From Syntrophobotulus glycolicus DSM 8271 (GTDB lineage Bacteria > Bacillota > Desulfitobacteriia > Desulfitobacteriales > Syntrophobotulaceae), in NCBI RefSeq assembly GCF_000190635.1, contig NC_015172.1, forward strand, positions 3,286,001 through 3,350,000: a stretch of 64,000 nt of DNA, read 5' to 3'. Numbering within the stretch: position 1 is the stretch's first letter; each line of letters starts with the position of its first letter. Below are positions 58,162 to 64,000 of the stretch, in pieces. The notes below the pieces were generated by a model. It was not told the DNA's origin. It did no database searches and saw only the letters and a program-made list of their open reading frames with translations. The translations under genes were made by a program, and so were the position numbers.

Positions 58162-58190
58162 ATGTAATACTATATCTATGTAATACTATA
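58162..58190. repeat. direct repeat ATGTAATACTATA, 16-bp spacing
   Basis: Two identical 13-base copies (58162-58174 and 58178-58190), separated by three bases, in the 236-bp divergent region between the diguanylate cyclase and the SLAC1-type gene. The 16-bp period is longer than one and a half helix turns. Could be an operator; may be chance in AT-rich DNA. Confidence 0.55.
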
Positions 58191-58276
58191 GATGAAGAAA
58201 TTCAAATATTCAATAATATTCGGCCTCATCTTTTCCACAAAAATACATATTGTTCATTTCTCCTTTCGTTGATCTG

Positions 58277-58285
58277 TGTTATACT
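58277..58285 (+). promoter_or_regulatory. candidate extended -10 promoter of the SLAC1-type gene
   Basis: TGT-TATACT about 30 bases before the ATG at 58316. The -10 is part of the palindrome TATACT-TT-AGTATA, so a regulator could cover it. Confidence 0.5.
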
Positions 58286-58315
58286 TTAGTATATTTTTAG
58301 ACTTGAGGTATGCTT

Positions 58316-59398
58316 ATGCAAGAATTTCATCCGGTTAAGTATTTTGCACCAGGTTGGTTTGCCGTTATTATGGGCACCGGCGGCCTGGGCAATATTATAT
58401 TTTTATGGCAGACTACTTTCCCTTTCTGTAGATATCTAGGCATGGCTTTTGCTTTCTTAGCTGATTCCCTTTATTTTATCGTCCTGCTGCTATGGCTTCT
58501 TCGCTGGTTTCTGTACTTCCCCTATGTTACCAGAGACCTCCGTCACCCTATTCAATCCAATTTTTTTGTCACAATGGCTGTGGCCACAACAATTTTGGGC
58601 ACAAACCTTCACCTCATATGGAACCCCCATTTTAGCCGGACTTCACTTTTCACCATAACTTTCGTTCTTTGGCTGATTTCCATTTTGGGGGTAACTTTTT
58701 TTACCTTTTTCACAACCTTTAAAATTATCCGGGATGAGGCTTCTCCCTTACCGGAGACCATGAATTTTTCCTGGATAATGGCTCCAATCGCGAATATGGC
58801 TGTTCTCTTGAACGGCAATCCGGTTCTTGCTTTAACAATAGACCTTCGCCCAGCTTGGGCCATGTCTGTTTTCATGACGAATCTCATTCTTCTGGGCATC
58901 GGTTTTTTTCTCTTTCTTTTTATCAGCGCCGTGATTTTTGTCCGCCTTATTCAACATCCTTTACCCCCCTCAGAGACTACTCCTTCCTTCGGTATATTTC
59001 TAAGCGCAGTCGGCCTTGCCGTTATCGCCATTTTGGATACCGCAAATAATTCTCATCATATGGGCCTGCTCCAGTCAACTGACCTTCTCTTCATCGGTGC
59101 CGCCATAATATGGGGATTCGGAGTCTGGATTGTCGGGATCATTACGATCATCTGCATCTATCAGATTCGCAGAGGAGGGATCCCTTTCAACTTAGGTTGG
59201 TGGGCTTTCATTTTCCCCTTAGCTGCGTATACCATAAGCAGCCAGAAAATAACAGCCTATTTCTCTTCTCCGCTTACCATCGGCTATACCTTTTTCTTAA
59301 CCATTCTTCTCCTGAGTCTATGGCTGCTTACCTCCTTTTACACCTTAAGAAATGTCCTTTCAGGGAAAATCTTTCTGGGAACACCGATCAACCACTAA
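58316..59398 (+). CDS. SLAC1/TehA family (TDT) anion channel or transporter
   Basis: A 360-residue membrane protein with ten predicted helices of the PF03595 family (voltage-dependent anion channel SLAC1, TehA, sulphite exporter SSU1). N-terminus FAPGWFAVIMGTGGLGNI is the usual pattern, and PETMNFSWIMAPIANMAVLLNGNP fits the family. Possible substrates are sulphite, tellurite-related anions, malate or chloride; none is shown by neighbours. ATG at 58316 has GAGGT six bases upstream. Confidence 0.85.
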   Translation: MQEFHPVKYFAPGWFAVIMGTGGLGNIIFLWQTTFPFCRYLGMAFAFLADSLYFIVLLLWLLRWFLYFPYVTRDLRHPIQSNFFVTMAVATTILGTNLHLIWNPHFSRTSLFTITFVLWLISILGVTFFTFFTTFKIIRDEASPLPETMNFSWIMAPIANMAVLLNGNPVLALTIDLRPAWAMSVFMTNLILLGIGFFLFLFISAVIFVRLIQHPLPPSETTPSFGIFLSAVGLAVIAILDTANNSHHMGLLQSTDLLFIGAAIIWGFGVWIVGIITIICIYQIRRGGIPFNLGWWAFIFPLAAYTISSQKITAYFSSPLTIGYTFFLTILLLSLWLLTSFYTLRNVLSGKIFLGTPINH

Positions 59399-59505
59399 CT
59401 TCTCGTTCACATTAGTCTAAAAAATCATATTAACATCCTGCTTGCCTGATTCAATCTTACTTTATTGATTCATTTTTAAAAACCTATCTTAAGGGGGCTG
59501 TTTAA

Positions 59506-59880
59506 ATGTATAACTTTTTCGCCATTGCCCTGGGAGGCTCCTTGGGTGCTTTGACCCGCTTTCAGCTCGGAATTTGGATCACACAGAAATGGAACCATGC
59601 TTTTCCGTTACATACCTTCATCATTAACCTTACAGGCTCTTTTTTCTTAGGCTTTCTTAACCTTTATTTTATGGAAAAAACCAATCTCGACCCTATCTGG
59701 AGATTGGCTGTCTGTACAGGTTTTTTAGGAGCTTATACAACCTTTTCAACCTTTAGCTACGAAACATTTAATCTGTTTGAAAGCGGTCAGTATTCCACAG
59801 CGCTTTTTTATATCCTCGGCAGTGTTTTTCTTTCCATAATCGGTGTAATGCTGGGTATCCATCTGGCCCGTCTTCTTTAA
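59506..59880 (+). CDS. crcB: fluoride channel CrcB/Fluc
   Basis: Small membrane protein (124 residues, four helices) that lets fluoride leave the cell. Family motifs ALGGSLGALTRF (about 7-18), NLTGSFFLGFLNLYF (about 41-55) and GFLGAYTTFSTFSYET (about 77-92), the last holding the phenylalanine/threonine pore residues. Only one crcB is here, so it should form a dual-topology homodimer. AAGGGGG upstream. No fluoride riboswitch was seen in the 107 bases before it. Confidence 0.93.
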   Translation: MYNFFAIALGGSLGALTRFQLGIWITQKWNHAFPLHTFIINLTGSFFLGFLNLYFMEKTNLDPIWRLAVCTGFLGAYTTFSTFSYETFNLFESGQYSTALFYILGSVFLSIIGVMLGIHLARLL

Positions 59881-59943
59881 CCGTCAAGTCTTTTGTTCTA
59901 TTATAAAGTGCAACGAGTGCCGTCGTAAATCTCATCATCTTTT

Positions 59944-61119
59944 TTACGGACGGTTCCTGTTTTCTATGATCCTGCAAACCTCCGCTTGTATACTTCCAAT
60001 AGAAACATGATTTTGCTTTGCCAGCTTTTTGCAATCTTCATATTCAGGCTTATATTTAATGACCTTTCCCTGATAGCTGGAAAATTTGACCCTGAGAAGG
60101 CCAAAAACAGTATTTATTTCTTCGACATGGCGTTCAAGCTTTACTTTCTCCACAGGAAATTTACGCAATCCTATCGCCGTCGTCTCCCGAAAAACAATTT
60201 CAGTGAGGCTTTCTAAATCTTTTTCCCTGGCAAGAACCGACAATTTGACCGCCGGTCGTCCCTTTTTCATGATGATCGGTGTCTTAAAGACATCCAATGC
60301 TCCGCAAGAAAAAAGCTCCTCTTCAACGTACGGAAAGTATTCCGGATTCATATCATCAATATTGATCTCCAAAATATAGTTTTCTTCAGCTGATTGTTTT
60401 CGGCCCCATAAGACTCTAAGTGCATTAGGAATCTCTAGAATCCTTTTGCCTAAACCATATCCTGTCTTCTCTATAACAAAATCTATTTTATCTGCAAAGG
60501 CATTGACATTTTCCGCTAAGATAACAGCACCCGTTGGCGTGGTTGTTTCCTTCATCACTTTCCCCGAAGTTACCGGAACCCCTGAAAGCAGCTCCAATAC
60601 AGCAGGCACCGGCACAGGAAGTATTCCATGGGCACACTCAACAAAGCCGCCGCCAAGCTCTATTTTGGAGGACAATATTTTATCCGGTTTTAGATAATCC
60701 AGACAAACGGCCGCCCCGACAATGTCAATGATAGAGTCTATTGCGCCTACCTCGTGAAAATGCACCTCTTCAATGGTGGTTCCGTGAATTTTGGCCTCGC
60801 TTTCAGCCAGCCGGGTGAACATAGCCAGACTTAAATCCCGAACATACTCGGTTAACTTGCTTTTTTTGATGATTTCCCTGATTTCTCCGTAATGGCGCTG
60901 CTTGCCCTCGTCTATCTCGCATATGCTCAGGATTTCAACCCTGTTTCCGCATATCCCTCCGCGTTCATCTCTCCTGACCAGAAACTGATACTCATTTGCC
61001 AGCCCCAGCTTAGCCAATTCCTTCAGCAAATACTCCTCAGGCACCCCAAGGTCAAGAAGTGCCGCAAGATGCATGTCCCCGCTAATTCCCGCAAAACAAT
61101 CATAATAAAGTATCCGCAT
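59944..61119 (-). CDS. larC: nickel insertion protein LarC
   Basis: CTP-dependent enzyme that inserts nickel into the pincer nucleotide of lactate racemase and related enzymes. The 391 residues are in one frame: YYDCFAGISGDMHLAALLDLG at the start, HFHEVGAIDSIIDIVGAAVCLDYL (about 121-144), ALRVLWGRK (about 242), LEINIDDMNPEYFPYVEEELFSCGALDVFKTPI (about 253-285) and a C-terminal KYKPEYEDCKKLAKQN. In Lactobacillus larC1/larC2 are joined by frameshifting; this gene needs none. larA, larB and larE are not in the window. Confidence 0.95.
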   Translation of the reverse strand: MRILYYDCFAGISGDMHLAALLDLGVPEEYLLKELAKLGLANEYQFLVRRDERGGICGNRVEILSICEIDEGKQRHYGEIREIIKKSKLTEYVRDLSLAMFTRLAESEAKIHGTTIEEVHFHEVGAIDSIIDIVGAAVCLDYLKPDKILSSKIELGGGFVECAHGILPVPVPAVLELLSGVPVTSGKVMKETTTPTGAVILAENVNAFADKIDFVIEKTGYGLGKRILEIPNALRVLWGRKQSAEENYILEINIDDMNPEYFPYVEEELFSCGALDVFKTPIIMKKGRPAVKLSVLAREKDLESLTEIVFRETTAIGLRKFPVEKVKLERHVEEINTVFGLLRVKFSSYQGKVIKYKPEYEDCKKLAKQNHVSIGSIQAEVCRIIENRNRP

Positions 61120-61149
61120 CTAAAGAAGCACTCCTTCTTGATTTCTTCT

Positions 61150-63273
61150 TCACATTATAACACAGGTGGAACTTTCTGTGATTTTTAGCTTTGTCTCCAC
61201 TATCCTGTTATCCATCATTTCCAAAAATTTTGATACCAGAAAGGGATCGAATTGGGTCCCGGAATTTTTTGTGATTTCGGTTATCGCCTCATCCTTAGAC
61301 ATTGCTTTGCGGTAAGGCCTGTCATTTGTCATCGCGTCATATGTATCAATGATGGATAGAATTCTGCATTCCAGAGGAATCGCCTCCCCTTTGATCCCTA
61401 AAGGATATCCTGCTCCATCCCATCTTTCGTGATGCATAAGGATGTACTTTGAGATACTGTTCAGCTCCGGCAGGGATTGTGCGATTCTATATCCTATTTC
61501 ACTGTGCCTTTTCATTTCCGTCATTTCTTCTTCTGTCAATGCAGCAGGCTTAAAGAGAATATTATCCGATATTCCAACCTTGCCCAGATCATGAAACTGG
61601 GCCAATAGGTCCAGATCATTTATTCTATTTTCCGGTACGCCAAGATACCTCCCTAATTCCATGACCATATTTCTCATCCTGTCGGCATGTCCTTCTGTAA
61701 TAAAATCCCTGGCCTCCAGGGTCTTCATTAATGCCTTGACCGCATTATTTCTGACACTATTAATATGGTTCAGCTTCTCTCGATACATATGATCATCTGC
61801 TTCTTTATACAGTTCGTTCGCTTTTTTGTTTCTGTTATTACAGACAGCATAGCCCATAGAAATATTTAAGAGCAGCTGAGGATTTTCCCTGTTGTACTCA
61901 TTTGCCCAATTCATAATTTTTCTGCAGATACTGTTGACATATTCTTCCGACTCATTATAAACAAGTACAGCAAACTCATCTCCTCCAATCCGGAATAAAT
62001 GTTCTCCGGCAGTGGTGGACTGCTTGATGGATTGAGCCGCGGCAATCAGGATCTTGTCTCCTACTTCATGTCCTAATGTATCGTTAATCAATTTCAGGCC
62101 ATCAACATCACAGATGATGATTCCATAATGACTAAAAATACCGCTCTCCAGCTTAACCAAATTTTGTTCAAAAGAATTCCTGTTCAGGATACCTGTCAGG
62201 GGATCATGCAGGCTGATATAAGCTAATTCACGTTCTTTTTCTTTGCGTTCTTTGATTTCAGATTGGAGCTCCTTGATCAAAGATTTATCCTGACAAATCA
62301 TTACCGTGCCGACAGCGTCCCCTGCCTGATCATGAACGATGGAAACATGAAGACTGATCGGAATCTTTGTGCCAAAATAAGTCCTTCCGTTGATTTCTTC
62401 AATCAAGACCTGTTTGTCCTTTGCCGCCTTCTGCCATAAATCATTAAATTTAACCTCAATGATTTGTTCTAATCTACTTCCGGCAAGCTTATTTTTTTCA
62501 TACCCTAATAATTGACTGCCTCTTTCATTAATTCTTAAAATATTGCCCAGAGGATCAGTAATGATTGCTACGTCCGTGATCTTATCAACGATATCCTCCG
62601 GGGAAATTAATGCGGAAATATTAAGCATTTTATACTTGATACTGGTATACAAAATTGCAAAGATGAGAATCAGGAACATAACATAATCCCAGTAGGATGA
62701 ATATCGCAAGGTATAATGAAGAACCAGATCATTAAATAAGGTCAGAAGTAAAGTGATTATGCCGAAAGAAAACAAAATCCTGATTTGTTTTCTTTCTCTG
62801 GCCACTTTAGATTTTTGTCGCCATTTCCATATTACGACCAAACTGATGAGATCAAACATATAGATATAGATGATTTCCAGCCACCAAAAAATTTCCGGAA
62901 TGACTGTTGCCCTGTTCTCAAAGGTATTAATGAAAATGTTGTATAAACTTAATAATACTCCCGGCAAAAAAATCATTGATCTTTTGCCGACAGTATTGCC
63001 CCACTCTTCTTTATGCCCGATAATCAGTGCCATGCTCAAAAGCAGTCCGGGATAATTCAGCCAGGTTAACTCTCCAACCCGAACCAGAAAATAATATATT
63101 TGGGGCTCACTCACATTCAGCAAAAACAGCTCCACTAATGTGCCGCCCGTAAACAATAGGCTCATTCTTACAAATAGAAGGTTGAGCTTGGATTTACTGC
63201 CGATAATATACGCGTAAACTCCCATTCCCAGATAGATTAATAAAGCCGTATAAATCAATAAAAGTTTAAACAT
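61150..63273 (-). CDS. membrane PAS-GGDEF-HD-GYP cyclic-di-GMP enzyme
   Basis: A 707-residue sensor. Residues about 1-215 form seven membrane helices (PF16927-like 7TM sensor), 228-335 a PAS domain (VDKITDVAIITDPLGNILRINERGSQLLGYE), 355-500 a GGDEF domain with intact GGDEF at 430-434 but no RxxD inhibitory site upstream, and about 510-690 an HD-GYP domain with HD at 561-562, HHE at 614-616 and GYP at 622-624. So it can both make and break c-di-GMP in principle. GGGGGG precedes the ATG. A c-di-GMP-I riboswitch lies in its leader, so product level should control its own gene. Confidence 0.95.
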   Translation of the reverse strand: MFKLLLIYTALLIYLGMGVYAYIIGSKSKLNLLFVRMSLLFTGGTLVELFLLNVSEPQIYYFLVRVGELTWLNYPGLLLSMALIIGHKEEWGNTVGKRSMIFLPGVLLSLYNIFINTFENRATVIPEIFWWLEIIYIYMFDLISLVVIWKWRQKSKVARERKQIRILFSFGIITLLLTLFNDLVLHYTLRYSSYWDYVMFLILIFAILYTSIKYKMLNISALISPEDIVDKITDVAIITDPLGNILRINERGSQLLGYEKNKLAGSRLEQIIEVKFNDLWQKAAKDKQVLIEEINGRTYFGTKIPISLHVSIVHDQAGDAVGTVMICQDKSLIKELQSEIKERKEKERELAYISLHDPLTGILNRNSFEQNLVKLESGIFSHYGIIICDVDGLKLINDTLGHEVGDKILIAAAQSIKQSTTAGEHLFRIGGDEFAVLVYNESEEYVNSICRKIMNWANEYNRENPQLLLNISMGYAVCNNRNKKANELYKEADDHMYREKLNHINSVRNNAVKALMKTLEARDFITEGHADRMRNMVMELGRYLGVPENRINDLDLLAQFHDLGKVGISDNILFKPAALTEEEMTEMKRHSEIGYRIAQSLPELNSISKYILMHHERWDGAGYPLGIKGEAIPLECRILSIIDTYDAMTNDRPYRKAMSKDEAITEITKNSGTQFDPFLVSKFLEMMDNRIVETKLKITESSTCVIM

Positions 63274-63308
63274 CCTTTATACCCCCCATATTGAACCAAG
63301 GGAATACT

Positions 63309-63343
63309 CTCAAAATAAATAACAGCTCTGCAAGCTGTTATTT
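63309..63343 (-). terminator. hairpin of the c-di-GMP riboswitch expression platform
   Basis: Perfect 11-bp stem (AAATAACAGCT / AGCTGTTATTT, loop TGCAG) then ATTTTG on the minus strand, just after the aptamer and 36 bases before the coding start. Either an intrinsic terminator or the regulated part of the switch. Confidence 0.7.
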
Positions 63344-63344
63344 G

Positions 63345-63437
63345 CCGGCCTTAATAGCGGCCTGGCAGTCATTGATACTCTCATATCTTTAGACCCATAG
63401 CTTTGCGTCCCTGCATTTCCACAGGTTTGCCCTTAAT
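63345..63437 (-). promoter_or_regulatory. cyclic-di-GMP-I (GEMM-I) riboswitch
   Basis: The minus strand holds the class I aptamer: GGCAAACC, a stem CCTGTG/TGCAGG closed by a GAAA tetraloop, GGGACGCAAAGC, GGGTCTAAAG of the tetraloop receptor, a second hairpin around ATAT...GTAT, and TGCCAGGC. Order and spacing follow the known consensus. It lies 72 bases upstream of the GGDEF/HD-GYP gene and ahead of a terminator-like hairpin. The rest of the 310-bp gap (63438-63583) shows nothing further. Confidence 0.94.
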
Positions 63438-63583
63438 ATTCCAACCCTTTTTATTAAAAATTGGCATTCATTATTTTTCAATTTTTATATTTCGACTTAT
63501 TTTTAATTTTTCCTTCCTTTTTTGTTTTATTTTTCTATTTTTACTTTATGCCGCTTGCGGGACAATATCCTGTCCCGGAAAAA

Positions 63584-64000
63584 TTACCTTTTCCCGCTAG
63601 CGTCCCCTTTTGTCATCAGATAATAAGCGGCAAAACCGGTCAGCAAGATGAGTCCCAAAAGAGAGGCTATGGTTTGAGCGGGAGCCAGATGCAGCTTATG
63701 ATAAGCCACCTGGTAGCTTCCGATCAGCCCGAAAAAGATAAAAGCGGCGGCAGAAACCAGCTTGATTGTTCTTTCAGGAATTTTTTTGGACATGACCACT
63801 CCCACAACTATTCCTATCGCATCCGCAATAAGCATCCCTGTGGTTGTGCCGATCAGGACTCCAAACGGATTGGCCGGAAATTTAGTTGCCAAAGCAATTG
63901 TAGCCAATTGAGTCTTATCTCCCAGCTCCGCAATAAAGAAAGCTATGGCCACTGTGGCCACGGCTCCAAAACGTGTCTCTCTTTTGTCTTCTCCCTCTAA
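63584..64000 (-). CDS. TMEM165/GDT1 (UPF0016) family cation transporter, C-terminal part
   Basis: Reading frame stays open to the window edge, so the 5' end lies outside; only about 138 residues are seen. It has the family signature E-x-G-D-K-T in FFIAELGDKTQLATIALATKF, followed by three membrane segments. The family has two such repeats in about 190-220 residues, and this is the second. Members move Mn2+ or Ca2+ out of the cytosol against H+. A GTG at 63961 could be read as a start, but the family length and the open frame (a charged linker LEGEDKRETRFGA) argue for a longer protein. A Mn riboswitch, if any, would be outside. Confidence 0.85.
   Translation of the reverse strand, partial: LEGEDKRETRFGAVATVAIAFFIAELGDKTQLATIALATKFPANPFGVLIGTTTGMLIADAIGIVVGVVMSKKIPERTIKLVSAAAFIFFGLIGSYQVAYHKLHLAPAQTIASLLGLILLTGFAAYYLMTKGDASGKR

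Noticed and set aside
58074-58315. Second c-di-GMP riboswitch before the 358-residue cyclase
   Set aside because: No GCAAACC or GGGACGCAAAG pair in either strand of this gap.
59399-59505. Fluoride riboswitch before crcB
   Set aside because: No conserved fluoride-aptamer sequence (GG-GATGG...CGCC type) could be found in the 107-base leader.
63461-64000. A 179-codon plus-strand frame reaching the right edge
   Set aside because: It runs antisense over the UPF0016-family gene, whose E-x-G-D-K-T motif is clear. The plus-strand product has no family pattern.

Overview
The window reads as chromosomal backbone of an endospore-forming Firmicute, most likely a clostridial relative of the Peptococcaceae/Desulfitobacterium-Dehalobacter type. 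The genus is inferred from overall feel and was not tested. Evidence for the group: spoIIID, spoIID, spo0F, ypeB and sleB are all present; starts follow strong AGGAGG-type ribosome binding sites, often with TTG or GTG; transketolase is split into two genes; the wall-anchor family is PF04122 (CWB2). The gene order repeats the B. subtilis blocks pyrG-spo0F-fba-tal-glpX-rpmE, prfA-prmC-tsaC-mntP-ywlE-rpiB-glyA-wecB-atp, ywmB-murA-spoIID-spoIIID-mbl and comFA-comFC-hpf-secA-prfB. Nearly all genes are on the minus strand, so the replication fork probably runs from high to low coordinates.

Layout. 1-4.7 kb: ftsE-ftsX, split transketolase, and prfB with its programmed +1 frameshift. 4.7-9.5 kb: an accessory island of two large secreted CWB2 proteins placed between prfB and secA, with a 106-bp duplicated gene fragment. 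9.7-20.7 kb: secA, hpf (with a sigma-H promoter and a cluster of four DnaA boxes), comFC-comFA, a wall/surface-glycan group (O-antigen-ligase-like protein, GT4 and TagA-type glycosyltransferases), mbl and spoIIID. 20.9-23.9 kb: spoIID (sigma-E promoter), murA, ywmB. 24.1-31.2 kb: complete ATP synthase operon atpZ-I-B-E-F-H-A-G-D-C. 31.3-40.7 kb: wecB, dCMP deaminase, hemerythrin, glyA, rpiB, LMW phosphatase, mntP, tsaC, prmC, prfA, DUF1385, rpmE. 40.8-50.3 kb: glpX, tal, fba, a zinc-ribbon protein, spo0F, alr, femX-like, pyrG, argS. 50.5-56.1 kb: ypeB-sleB germination pair, an aminotransferase, DUF2225 and an rRNA methyltransferase. 56.4-64 kb: an orphan receiver, a diguanylate cyclase, a SLAC1/TehA-type channel, crcB, larC, a GGDEF/HD-GYP protein behind a class I cyclic-di-GMP riboswitch, and the edge-truncated end of a TMEM165/GDT1-family cation transporter.

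How the genes work together: most are housekeeping (energy, translation termination, nucleotide and carbon metabolism, wall synthesis, sporulation). The more individual parts are the c-di-GMP circuit at 57-63.5 kb, the DnaA-box cluster with the sigma-H promoter ahead of hpf, and the CWB2 island, where a predicted seven-bladed propeller is joined to a wall anchor. I found no CRISPR array, prophage, transposase, rRNA or tRNA, and no cluster I would call a wholly new system.
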